A DNA stretch of 64,000 nt from the NCBI GenBank assembly GCA_947000775.1, contig CAMQGK010000341.1:9636501-9700500 (forward strand), read 5' to 3'. This stretch comes from Pterois miles (lineage: Eukaryota > Chordata > Actinopteri > Perciformes > Scorpaenidae). The translations under genes were made by a program, and so were the position numbers. This document shows, piece by piece, positions 13,479-25,508 of the stretch (within the stretch, counting starts at the first letter, position 1; every line of letters begins with the position of its first letter). A model generated the notes under the pieces. That model was given only the letters and a program-made list of their open reading frames with translations, did not search any database and had not been told where the DNA came from.

Positions 13479-16400
13479 ATGCATCCGTCAGGAGGGATAT
13501 GTGCAGCCATTCAGGCCAACAGGCTGCGGGCAGAAGGCATGGGCTCCAAGGACCAGGCCGTTCTCTTCTCCAACCAGGACTACGAGGCCCTGAAACAGGA
13601 ATGTGTGGAGTCCGGCTGCCTGTTTGAAGACCCCTGTTTCCCCGCCGAGCCACAGTCCCTGGGCTTCAAGGAGCTCGCCCCACATTCCTCCAAAACTAGG
13701 GGTGTGGAGTGGATGAGGCCCACGGTTAGTGACTTGTGCATAAAACTGGTAGTGGGACACAAGATAACAAATCCACTTTTTATACACTCATGTACAGATG
13801 GACATTAAGTGGCAATACTTCACTTATCATACTTTGGGTTGCCTCTCTTGCCAGTGATGACTGGAACTCAACTGAGAAACATATCATATAAACAAACCTA
13901 TCACATGACAGTGTTATTTCACGTCTGCAAACGCAGACAGAGTAGGACAAGCAGGGACGGGAACCTTTCAGACCTCTGCAGCTGTTGGCATCATGTGGCA
14001 TTCCCTGACCACTCCCTTGCTCTGATATTTGTTTACAGTGCTTCAGTAAAACACAGGAAGTTGACGCGTAAATGCAAGAATAGTGATAGTTTGAAAGATT
14101 TGTCACCTTTAACCTCGTCCGCTCCTTGAGGGCGCAGACTTTACTGTCTTTCATAGGCTGTAGGACAGTTTTGGAGCAAAAACCCATGACCTCTGACCTC
14201 AAGATGTGTGAGTGAAAATGGTTTCTATGGGTGCCCACGAGTCTCCCCTTTGCAGAAATGCCCACTTCATGATAATCACATGTAGTTTGGGGAAATAACA
14301 TTCAGTATTATGTTCACCCATTTTAAAATATTTGAATATTTCTGCATACTGGGGTCCTCAGACAGTCTTGGAATTACATAAATTGGGTATTACTGTAAGT
14401 CAAAGACTCTGGTGGATCCGATGAGCCTGATTATATTCACGTGTGATGTTAGTCCCCATCGTAGCTATGTACTCATTGTAGTGAGACCATTTTTGAAATT
14501 TGACCTCACTGTATAAAATGACCTGTGGTGACCTCCAGGGTTTTCACAGCCTCATGAAACTTTACAGCCACAAACTGGAGACCAAGAGCTTTCAGAGGAT
14601 GGATGGCTTTCTGTGATTTGACAATGAGGAGGTTTATGAGCAGTTTCCCCACCAGAAGTGCTCATCATCTAATTGCCAAAAAATGCAAGTCTTACTGAAA
14701 TCTCTAAAATGTCAAAAGGTTTTGATACCAAATCACAGCATGGCTTCGTTCTGTGGTGTTCCTCAAGGACTTGGTGTCTTAATGTGGTATTTTGGACGGA
14801 TGTGCAGTCATTTTTATCAGTTCTCAAGTGGTAAAAAACGGTTAAATTTAGCACCAAATCTGTGTAACAAATGGTATCGACCCAAAAATTGACGCAATAA
14901 CTTATGAGACACAGACAGAGCTTTCAGATGATGTACACCACTTCTATGTGACATCTACTGTTGACCTGCTATCTCCCCCTAAAGACCCCCTGTACGGCCT
15001 CCCAATAAAGACGAATACGGGTCTGTGGTAGAGAGTAGAAGTCTAAAATGTGTTGACTAGTTTGAATTCTGAGAGTTATTTGATTGTCTTCACTCAGACG
15101 TTTAATTTCTCCCCAGGAAATGACAGATGACCCTCAGTTCATTGTGGGCGGTGCCACCAGAACGGACATCTGTCAGGGAGCGCTGGGTGAGCCCTTGTTG
15201 TTGTTAATGTTTAATCTGTTTAGAGGAAAATTTAATAAAGGCTGCTAAATGCCTCTTCTCACTTGCAGGTGACTGTTGGCTCTTAGCAGCCATCGGCTCT
15301 CTCACCCTGAATGAGAGGCTCCTTCATCGGGTTGTCCCACATGGGCAATCCTTCCAAGATGACTACGCTGGAATCTTCCACTTTCAGGTACTTAAAGATC
15401 ATCTTGTACACTTCTGCACCTCCTATCAAGTGTACAGGCAAACAGTATGGATGCTGATTATTGCTCTGCATTGCAGTTCTGGCAGTTCGGCGAATGGGTG
15501 GATGTCGTGATAGATGACAGACTGCCTGTCAAAGATGGCGAGCTCATGTTTGTCCATTCTGCTGAGGGCAACGAGTTCTGGAGTGCACTTCTGGAGAAGG
15601 CATATGCCAAGTAGGTTTACAAAGAGCCTGCCCAAGTTAAATTATTCAGTATGCATTTAGTGGGAAGTTGTAAATCGCGTTCTGATGTACTGCTGTTGAA
15701 ATGTGGTTTTTAATTGTGCGGTGTCAGGCTGAATGGCTCCTATGAGGCTCTGTCCGGTGGAAGCACCACCGAAGGCTTCGAGGACTTCACGGGTGGGGTG
15801 TCTGAGATGTACGAGCTCCGCAGTGCCCCCAGAGATCTGCACAGGATTATCAGCAAAGCCCTGGATAGAGGGTCTCTGCTGGGCTGCTCCATCGATGTAA
15901 GTGCTGAACACGTTGCTGGCACGCCACCAAGACACCCAGATCGATGCTGCGCCATCTTGAGAAAGCCAATAACATTAAAAGCACTTGTGTTTATTCCTCT
16001 GCCAGACATTTCATACTCAGCTGCAGTAATCATGTTTTCATATTAATACAGATCACCAGTGCCTTCGACATGGAGGCTGTTACATTCAAGAAGCTTGTAA
16101 AGGGCCACGCCTACTCCGTCACTGGACTGAAGGAGGTCTGTCTGCCTCATTTGCATTTTTAATTTTTTGAAATATTAGAAAATTACAAATATAATACAAA
16201 TATATACATATATCTTAATGTAAGTAATCGACTAAGTAATGTGTTTTTGTACCATATTCACCTGTAGTGTCTTGCAAAATGTGTTTTACAATATTAATCA
16301 GACTCTGAGGAAGAAATCTCCACTTCAGTAGCTCTTAGGTGCACCAAACATTTCGGTTTCATTCCCATCTATATTCTGAAGGTTTTTACCGAGGGGTTTG

Positions 16401-19400
16401 TTCATATATCATTCATAGCTTGATTTATTGAACATTTTCTTCCTTGAAACATGGTGAAAATGTTTTATGGCTGTTGATGGTATTTTCTGATTTATGGAGT
16501 GATAAAAAGAGATTCCCGTGTGTAAAAAATAATTCCTCTTTTGCATCTGTAAACATAAAATTTCAGAAAACTTTTAACATAAAATAATTGCCTTATTGTA
16601 AGTGATCAACTGAATTTCATGGGGATACCTGAATGTTTTTATTCTATTTACCTGCTGTGTCTCCTCTCAGTGGATCTAAGTTGCCTGTCACTCCGTTTGT
16701 TATGTAGGTTGATTTTCGCGGCAACATGGAACGCCTAATCCGAATACGTAACCCGTGGGGTCAGGTAGAGTGGACTGGTGCCTGGAGTGACAAGTGAGTT
16801 AATACACATTCCTCTGTGTGTTTTGTTTGGTCTTCTTTTATGAGTGTTATATCTGTATATGTGTATATTCCACTCTATCTGTCTTGTTGTGTGTAGCTCT
16901 CCTGAATGGGATGAGATTGACTCTTCTGAACGAGAAGACCTGCACCTGAAGATGGAAGACGGGGAGTTTTGGTAAGATGTGCCTAGATGCTATATTACTG
17001 TATGACATTTTTATGTACTGCAGGTATATTAAAGGACTAGTCCGACATTTTGGGAAAGACGCTTACTCACTTTCTTGCAGAGAGTTTCATGAGAAAAGTG
17101 GTAGCAGTCTTATTTAACTCTTGGCAAGAAAGCAAATGAGTGCATTGCCCAGAAGTATTTTTTTTTTTTGCAGAAGTTGCATTCAGGTTTCTGACCCATC
17201 CATCCATCGTCAACCGCTTATCCCGTTAGGGGTCGCGGGGGGGCTGGAGCCGATCCCAGCTGGCATTGGGCGAAGGCAGGGTTCACCCTGGACAGGTTGC
17301 CAGTCCATCGCAGGGCACATAGAGAGACAACATATAGACAGACAACCATTCACGCTCATATTCACACCTACGGGCAATTTAGAGTCATCAATTAACCTAA
17401 ACAGCATGTCTTTGGACTGTGGGAGGAAGCCGGAGTACCCGGAGAAAACCCACGCTTACACAGGGAGAACATGCAAACACACAGAAGAGCCGCAAGCTGG
17501 AATCACCTCTTGCTGTGAGGCGACAGCGCTAACCACTGCACCACCGTGCAGCCCAGGCTTCTGACCCAAAATGTTTTATTTTAATTTTTCAGGATGTCCT
17601 TCAATGAATTCAAGAGACAGTTTTCTCGGCTAGAGATCTGCAACTTGACTCCTGACGCTCTGAGTGAGGACAGTCTCGGCCACTGGAACACCATGAAGTT
17701 CTACGGCACCTGGAGGAGAGGCAGCACCGCTGGAGGCTGCAGGAACCATCCCAGTGAGTCCCAACCATGTGGTCACAGATAAACACCTTTCACACTGACA
17801 TAGATTAGTTATAGACTATGAAACAATCTAACACAAATGCACCTTCTGCATAGACACATTTTGGATCAACCCTCAGTACAAGATCACGCTGCTGGAGGAG
17901 GACGATGACCCAGAGGACGATGAGGTGGCGTGCAGTTTTTTAGTAGCTCTCATGCAGAAGGACCGCCGCAGATATCGGCGCCACGGTCAGGACATGCATA
18001 CCATTGGCTTCGCGCTTTATGAGGTGAGAGAGATGCAGAATCAGTATTATCCCTTTGCCCGTCTCATGGTTTATTCACAAACTTTAAATTTTGCCTCAGC
18101 TCATTTATGTTTTTTTGTTTTATCTTCTTTTGTGTAGATTCCAGAAGAGGTAAGCAGAGCATCGATTACTACCACTGTTTATATAACCAAATGTATATTT
18201 TACAGTACTGCTGATCATGTTGTAGTTTTTAAAAACTTTTTCGCTCCATTCCAGGTAGCCACTGGTTTCTGTGCATTATGTTCATTACAGAAACTTGAAT
18301 TCAATCCATCACATCCATCATTTTCTTGTTTCTTGTTTTCATGTGATGAATCCACGTATTAAGTCAAATCAAGCCAAGTCAAACTTTATTTGTATAGCAC
18401 ATTTAAAAACGACCGCAGTTGACCAAAGTTCTGAACATGTAGATAATAAAATGAATACAGTGCAAATGACAATAAGAACATTGCAAAATCAATAACCATA
18501 ATGTGCACATAGCAGAAGTAAAAGAGCAGCAGCACAACAGAAAATAAACTTAATCAAACGCCAGAGAGAAGAGGTGAGTCTTCAGCAGCGACTTATATGA
18601 TTCTGTGGACTGAGCAGTTTTAATATGAAGAGTTAAACTGTTCCAGAGATTAGGGGCGGCCATTGCAAAGGCGTGGTCGCCTCTGTTTCTGAGTCTAGTT
18701 GAAAACAAGCAATAAAATCTTAAAATCAATCTGGAAATGGACAGGAACTGTATTATCAAACAATTGTATTATTAATTTGACAACAATAAAAGCAGTCTTG
18801 TTGTTAATTGTAATAAATGAGCTATTCCAAGCAAGTTTTAAATCATTGTTTATTTCTGTCCCATATGAAAGTTAACTTCCATTGAAATGCAGTTAGAAGT
18901 TTAAAAAAATATTCTGTTATTCTTTGTGAAATTAGAAGTAATCAATTCAAAGTCAATTCATTGATCCTAAAAACATGCATATGCATCTCAACCCATGTAT
19001 GTTTCCTGCTGCCCTTAGTACAGAGGCTGCCAAAATGTCCATTTGAAGAAAAATTTCTTTTTGAGCCACTCATCATGCGCTCGCTCGGAGACCTTCATCA
19101 ACCTGCGAGAGGTGAGCACACGACTCCGTCTGCCCCCCGGAGAGTACCTCATCGTCCCCTCCACCTTTGAGCCCAGTAAGGAGGCTGACTTTGTCCTCCG
19201 AGTCTTCACTGAGAAGCAGTCAGAAACAGAGTATGTGTCTTTTTGCACGTTATTTTAACATCTGTTTATGTATTAAGTCTCATGCTTGTATGTTTTTGTC
19301 CATTGCAGAGAGCTGGATGATGAGATCTCTGCTGATTTGGGAGATGACGTATGTGTCAGGGAGACGTGACTAAAATAGAGATGTTACATATTGTACCATA

Positions 19401-21979
19401 TGAATACCAGGAAATAACCAGGACCCTGATGATAAACCAATGTTTTCTTTATATTTATGGTTTCCTACAGGATGAAATAACTGAAGATGACATTGATGAC
19501 TCTTTTAAGTCCATGTTCGCCCAGCTAGCAGGAGAGGTAAGTACTGAAGAACAGATACTGTTTTGTTTGCATTTGTATTTTTATTATGGCATTTTAGAGC
19601 ATATCTATCTGAAGCTACTTACTTCAACTAAAGACATGCCAATGATCTTTTCTTGTCTGCTGTGCTTTTCCAGGACATGGAGATTTCCATTCACGAGCTT
19701 CGGACGATTCTAAACAGAGTTGTCTCCCGGCGTGAGTTTCTTATTTTATTTATAGTTAGCAATTCATAGCCACTGGGAAAGTTACATATTAGTAATACAT
19801 ATCCCACTAATGTATTAGATTCCACTCTCAGCAGCACAGACTCAACAGCACTGCATCAACGGAGAAACATAATCAGCACAACAGCAATAGAAAACCAAAT
19901 GGCACACTGATGACTACCTGTCTTTCCTCTACTAACTGTGAGCAGCATAGCCTTCTAATCAAGACACCCATCAAGCAAACAAAATCGCCCAGCGACAACG
20001 ACACAAAAAGAAATAAGAACTGAAAAAAACAACATCATAAGAAGCCAGCTTGAACATAATCACACAAGTTGGCCTGTACTTGGGATGGGCAAAAACAACC
20101 TCCTTTTCCTTGCGTGTTTGTCTTGACGGTGGAGAATCTGAGGCGGGTGTCAGAGGGTAGGGATTGAAACTCCTGATGAAGAGTGTGGGTGTGGTTAGAC
20201 AGGTTGGATTTTACCCTCTTCAACACCTGAATATTATAAAGTCAGGCTACTTTGCTGAACACCTGTGATTTTGCTGCTTGTATTTACTGTTTTAGCCAGT
20301 GCATTTTTGGTTTTAATATTTAGACAGTGATACCAACAAATGGACAAAAAAGATAAATAGATTCTACATAAGATTTGTAGAAGAGTCATCAGGGACCTGT
20401 CAATATGAAACTTGGAGTTTTCTTAGGTAGAAAAGTCGTTGTTGACCTCTCCTGCAACAAATCCAGTATTACATTCAAAAGTGAGATTGTTATCAATGAT
20501 ATTTGTAGCTGATAACAGGCTCCACCTCCTCACCCTCAGTGATGGCGTCTGAAGTCTATGTGCATGTCTTTTGTCTTTCACACAGTGAGTTGAAGGAATA
20601 AGTTTTTGCATCAGTTTAGAAAATAACACTTACAAGCTTCTGGCCAACTGTGTCTTTGTAGACTGTTTCTGATTAGTGTTTTTGCCATTTCAGACAAAGA
20701 TCTGAAGACTGACGGCTTCAGTATGGATTCATGCAGGACCATGGTCAACCTGATGGACGTATCCTCTTGAAATATCAGGCATGAATAGATCAGAAACTTA
20801 ACTACATTGATTTTATTAGAAACAAAATGATAAAAAAGCATGCATTTAGCATTGTCGTGGCCACTTAAATTCATCTGCTCTTTTGTGATGAAAGAGACGC
20901 AACAGATCGCACAAAACACAATATATGTCTATCAATCAACTTTTAATAAGTTCACCCATGGCGTCTTTCCTAGTGAGAAAGTGCCCGGCAATGAGTTACA
21001 GTACATACAGCCTTATAAAGTAGTACAGACAATCATTGAACACCTCTCTGTGTGTTGTCATCATCCTCCTCCACAGGGCATCTAAGCAAGAGGGGATCTA
21101 ACACATAGGTGAACACTTAATCCTTCCCCATGCTCTGCTGTGTTAGATATGTCTGTTTCTTAGAGATTGCAAAACTATAAGATTACATTTAATTCAGACT
21201 AAATACATGTAAACCTTTAATACCACAATGTCCATCAAACATACTTGTGATTGTTTGTGTGGTTTCACACCTTGACACCATGTGTGACAGAAAGATGGTA
21301 GTGCCCGTCTAGGACTGGTGGAGTTTCAGATCCTCTGGAACAAGATCCGAAAGTGGCTGGTGAGAATGAATACAATAATAATGTGAAAAGAACAGTACGA
21401 TTATCTGTATTTCTATTTACATGTTTGTCTCCATCTCCCAGGTCATTTTTAGGGACTTTGACCTTGACAAGTCAGGGGCCATGAGCTCATATGAGATGCG
21501 TCTTGCTGTCGAGGCAGCAGGTAGAATGCTCTGGATTATCATTTCTATAATTATTCACTTTACACACACACACACACACAGATGATACAACTTTTAATTT
21601 TATTGTTGTCCTTTGTAGGTTTTAAACTGAATAACAGACTGAACCAGATTCTGGTAGCCCGGTATGCAGATAACGAGGTGGTTGACTTTGACAACTTCAT
21701 CTGCTGCTTGGTCAAGCTTGAAGCCATGTTTAGTGAGTATTATTATGATAGATGCTACTCTAAATGTATACTGTTATGCTTGCAGACTATTAAGTATTAA
21801 TTGTGTCAACAGGGTCTTTCCAGCAGTTTGACAAGGAGGGATCAGGAGTGGCTGAGTTGAATTTCACAGAGGTAAGTTCTGTTTAAAAAGAAAATCTCAA
21901 TACCTTTTATCAACCTTTACTATTTGTCTTAACTTATTTCTCATATTGCCAGTGGCTTTACCTCACGATGTGTGGTTGA
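13479..21979 (+). CDS. Conventional calpain catalytic subunit, CAPN1/CAPN11-like, complete
   Basis: Calcium-dependent cytosolic cysteine protease of 704 residues (CAPN1 is about 714). Twenty-one coding exons: 13479-13724, 15117-15186, 15269-15387, 15477-15610, 15728-15896, 16052-16135, 16708-16793, 16897-16971, 17593-17753, 17854-18023, 18138-18149, 19019-19230, 19309-19348, 19471-19536, 19674-19731, 20694-20758, 21291-21359, 21442-21520, 21619-21732, 21813-21871, 21953-21979. The triad is Cys108 (GDCWLLAA), His265 (KGHAYSVTG) and Asn289 (RNPWGQVEWTG). The C2-like domain contains RLPPGEYLIVPSTF. Penta-EF loops include DKDGSARLG and FDLDKSGAMS, and the protein ends WLYLTMCG. Exon 11 is a 12-bp microexon (IPEE). 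The start MHPSGGICAA gives a normal-length N-terminus, but upstream splicing could change it. Residues such as LFEDPCFPAEP and the mrpl14-tmem63b neighbourhood point to CAPN11; CAPN1 cannot be excluded. Confidence 0.95.
14160..14300 (-). mobile_element. Fragment of the TAGGGCTGTC hAT-type MITE family
   Basis: Read on the minus strand, this stretch matches the middle of the element at 34908-35695 in order: CATGTGATTATCATGAAG, GGGCATTTCTGC, TGGGCACCCATAGAAACC and GAGGTCAGAGGTCATGGG. Neither terminus is present. It sits in intron 1 of the plus-strand calpain. Confidence 0.65.
17198..17553 (-). mobile_element. tRNA-derived SINE with 14-bp target duplication
   Basis: On the minus strand it starts GGCTGCACGGTGGTGCAG, a tRNA-like head with a box A-like TGGTGCAGTGGTTAGCGC, and ends in a short (GGAT)n tail at 17198-17209. 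The flanks are CAGGTTTCTGACCC (17184-17197) and CAGGCTTCTGACCC (17554-17567), a 14-bp direct repeat with one mismatch that marks the retrotransposition boundaries. It lies in the intron just before exon 9 of the plus-strand calpain, about 40 bp from the acceptor. Confidence 0.85.
18360..18775 (-). pseudogene. Truncated LINE: C-terminal end of ORF2 plus 3' region
   Basis: The minus frame at about 18550-18759 reads RLRNRGDHAFAMAAPNLWN, then SLLKTHLFSLAFD and a stop. This resembles the C-terminal tail of fish CR1/L2-like LINE ORF2 proteins (AFxxAAPxLWNSLP...FKSLLKTHLF). The adjoining AAACTTTATTTGTATAGCAC region is typical of LINE 3' ends in fish. No reverse-transcriptase core remains. It lies in the intron before exon 12 of the plus-strand calpain. 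Confidence 0.7.
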
Positions 21980-22950
21980 AGAGAGCCGTCTTCGCCGGAG
22001 GAGGGTATAGAGAAAAGGCGCATTGCCTGCAGATTGCCATATAGACCCCTCAGCCTTAGTGACCGGTTGATCATTTAATACAACCCACCTCAGCACACAT
22101 AAAGTAGTACTGTACAATAGCTGTATAATGGGACCCAAAGTCCAACCAAGCCAAGTGTCTTGTGGCTGGAATTTAGAAACTATGCAAACCTTCAGTATGA
22201 AGCAGTCACTGCGCCACATAAATGTGTCATTTCTGCAAAAACGGCATGAGTCTTTGCATGACAAAAATCACTAGCTGTAATGTGCTTTGTTGCAAGTTGA
22301 TTTTAGACTTTATTTTTGCTGTCTGTATGAATGTTAGCTGAATTACTAACAATAATTTCACTGGTCTCATTATTTCAAAATGTCACTAAAAGCTGTTCTG
22401 CTAAGGAACACAAAACATAGAGGAAATCTGAAGAAGTCTGTTACTGTAATGCTTTAAAATGTTAAGTCTTATCGTTTCTCTTGATTAATCATTCTGCACT
22501 CATGTTTCCATTTTATCTTGATTTTACAGAAAGTTTTTTAACAGGAAACAATTACCTCAGTGTTGATTTGTAGTTACATTTGTACACCTGCAGGTGGCAG
22601 TACAGACCTGATGTAATGTCAATTTTTTTGGCATTTGATACTAAAATTTACACTGTTTATATATTACACTTTTTTCTTTTATTGAAGTCAAGCAGCTGAT
22701 CTTTATTTAGTTTTACCTATTTTTATTTTGCACTGAGATTTTAGTTTAAGGAAGCTGTAACTGAAATTGCCTCACATTAGTGAGAAATACTGTATTTCAG
22801 TCCACTCAAGGGACATTTACAGGGATCACATGATAATAAAACGCCTTATACATGACACATGATGTTATAAACAACTATTAAAAAATGCCAGTCATGTGTT
22901 TTTTGTTGTGAATGTATGTTGTGCCTTCAATAAATATTTCCCCTCATGGT
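21980..22950 (+). other. 3' UTR and poly(A) signal of the plus-strand calpain
   Basis: Non-coding DNA after the stop at 21977-21979. The AATAAA at 22929-22934 is the best poly(A) signal. The gene is tail to tail with mrpl14, whose own signal is the TTTATT at 23065-23070 (AATAAA on the minus strand), so the transcripts end about 100-150 bp apart. Confidence 0.6.
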
Positions 22951-23258
22951 TCATGCTTTTCTCAGTTTGTTCATTGTGTTCATGATAACATGAGTTTGAC
23001 CCACATTTGGGTGCTCAAATTGCCCCAGAAGCTCCTATGCTATGCCTTGAAGGTAAAGGTTATATTTATTGTAAGCACAGAGAGGCCTTGGTAACAACAG
23101 GCCAAACCTGATGACAAAGGCTTGAGTTGCATACATTATACAGAATCCTGTATAGAGACAATAAGTTTATGGACGACAAGAACTTATACAAGCATAAAAT
23201 GTTAATATGCTCCCAGCAGATGTGAAATATACAGCATATCAAAACACAGAGAATGTGG

Positions 23259-24526
23259 TCAAACAAATGAATTAGCAATGGCTAATACTTTGGAATAATC
23301 TCCCTCCATTTTACGTAAATGTGTGGGTATAGGGACCTTAATCCTTGTTCCTGTAGGGTTCCCATTGTCCTCAATCAGAACAACATTGTTCGAATCAAAG
23401 CGTGGACTCATGCGTTCTCCGGGCATTTTCTGTCCAACGATTAGTGCTTTCTTCTTCTGTCCCTTGATGGCAAGCAACACCCTGTCGCCAACTTTTCCTA
23501 CACCGTTCTTGGTGTAGACGTGGATCACTCTTGGGGGGCGGTGATATGGTGTGTTTCCAAGAGAGCTGTTGTCCACTACACGCACTCTCGTCATTTTTTG
23601 GATGGCTGCGGCAACAGTGGATACACTGACAAGACAAAAAGTAAAGTTTATGGGGCAAAATTTAAAGCCAAAATTCACCCTCTGATAGAATAACTTCAGG
23701 AAGTGGTCACCCACACCCAGTACTGTTGTAGCTACCTGATAAATAACAATTTGGCTTCAGTCCACACTTTTAATATCTAATCAATCAATCCATCAATATA
23801 CAGACCCAAGCACCACCTTATCATGACAACAAAGATCTCCTCCAGAAATGTCTGACGACATAAAAATGATTCTGCATTTAATGATAATAAATAAACTAGT
23901 TAACAGCTATCAAAAGCAGATCTACTCATTTTCCCTGTCATAAAAAATCATAATCTATTAATATGCAAGTTTGTTTTATTTAAAATGTTTAACTATTGGA
24001 CAGAGAATGTCTACTACTTCCCTGAAAGGTTTATTCTGTGTGTATGCACTGGAGGCTTCAGGTTTCCGCATCACAATACTTTATGTTGTATTGGACCACA
24101 ATTGGCATCCAACCTAACTGTGATGTCATAAAATCAGACAGATACATAAAAAGTGACCAGAGGAAAACTTTTTCTCTACAGCAGGTGAAAGAAAAACAGC
24201 CTTCCTGTATTAAACTTTGCTTATACGTAATTTTGCACAATCAAGGTCAAACACAAATTTATATTATTTATATTTTTGAGTGGACAGAGCCTTTAATAAA
24301 TGACAGTTACAGTATGCTCATGCACATGGCAGATCTATTACCAGTACATGGTTTTAATTGATCTTAGTTGGTTTAACAACTTAAATTTGTCAGAATACCC
24401 AGAGTCACAATATTGGGCTCTAAAAGTTGACAGAAAAATCTCTTACCTAAAAGTCCTCTGATGAACTATGGTCGATGACTCTACAAGGAGCCCAGTGAGG
24501 GATCTTGAAAGCAGAGAAAGAGCCAT
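23259..24526 (-). CDS. mrpl14: Mitochondrial large ribosomal subunit protein uL14m
   Basis: Component of the mitochondrial 39S ribosomal subunit, uL14 family, acting in mitochondrial translation at the subunit interface. There are two coding exons, 24447-24526 and 23259-23625, joined in phase (148 residues; human is 145). The N-terminal 30 or so residues (MALSLLSRSLTGLL...) are basic and hydroxylated without acids early on, as in a mitochondrial targeting peptide. The L14 fold follows: TRVRVVDNSSLGNTPYHRPP, HVYTKNGVGKVGD, AIKGQKKKALIVG, FDSNNVVLIEDNGNPTGTR and the C-terminus KVLAIANSFV. An acceptor at 24550-24551 and a donor at 24968-24969 suggest an upstream non-coding exon starting at 24970, so the gene begins beside the tmem63b promoter. 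Poly(A) signal at 23065-23070. The assignment is secure. Confidence 0.97.
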
Positions 24527-24969
24527 GATCACAGCGAATACTGTGCCAGCTAGAAAGAGAAATCATATGGTTAGCAGCTAATAAGCTAGTGATATCGCTA
24601 GCATTAGCTAACAAATCACATGGCTGGCGGACTAATAACAGTGTAGACTCATTTTTGTTTGTAGTCCTTGACCTTAATAATAGCACAAAAACAAGAATAG
24701 TAGTATTAAACAGCGTGGAGATTACGGTTTAACATTAATATATATATATTGCTAATGTTACCCTTCTACGTTGTATCACGCTCCATGCAATGTCAAAAGC
24801 GTGTCGTCAGCAACACGCGACCAACCATCCTTAGCCGAGCTAACTGATAAATAAAGCATGCATTTAGCATTGACGAAATAAATACTCGTCGTTACAAATC
24901 AGAGAATGTGCGTTAGTTTGATAGATGTTGTTAAAAGTTAACTGATTGTGCTCGTAAAAGCTGGAGTAC

Positions 24970-25508
24970 CTGGGGATGTTGCAAAAAGCGAATACCGGCC
25001 CAAGTTAGCTTGTTTGGTGCTTTCTGCTACGTCATATAAACGCACCGGGACAACGTAGAAAGACAACAACATAGAAGCTACACAATGAAGACGCCATATA
25101 TGAAACGCGAACATTGTGTATCAAGATGTGCTGTCTCTCTATATGTTCTAGTTCTGTAGACGTCACGCTCTAAACCTGACTGGCTTCGCCTCCAGTTGGA
25201 CTGGTTGGGTTAGCGTTAGTTGTTCAACTGGCTGACAGACAACCGTGGCAGCTGAGACTGGTCTATCATTGTTAACACTGTTTGACTGACTAGTTCCGTC
25301 TGGTTAGCACCAGAGTTGTGGGCAGGGAACGTAATTTGATGCGGAAATTAGCCGACAGTCGTTGTTTTTTTTATACACCCATGCGTTAGATAGCCTCCAC
25401 CTGTTATTTGCTACATCGAGGGGTTAGCTAACGTCAACGTTATCGTTGACTGTTAGCTCACATTAGGTAATTGTGTTACTTTCTGTCCCTGCTGCGTATC
25501 ATAACAAG
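24970..25508. promoter_or_regulatory. Bidirectional promoter of mrpl14 (minus) and tmem63b (plus)
   Basis: The putative mrpl14 5' UTR exon begins at 24970 and extends rightward; the putative tmem63b 5' UTR exon ends at 25508 before a consensus donor (CAAG, then GTAAGC). Between them are two CRE-like sites, TACGTCAT at 25028-25035 and GACGTCAC at 25159-25166. The two genes are also head to head in human (6p21), which supports a shared, ancient promoter. Transcription starts are not determined. Confidence 0.6.

Noticed and set aside
13488..13787. Minus-strand frames opposite calpain exon 1
   Set aside because: Shadows of the real exon, which has clear calpain sequence and a donor at 13725.
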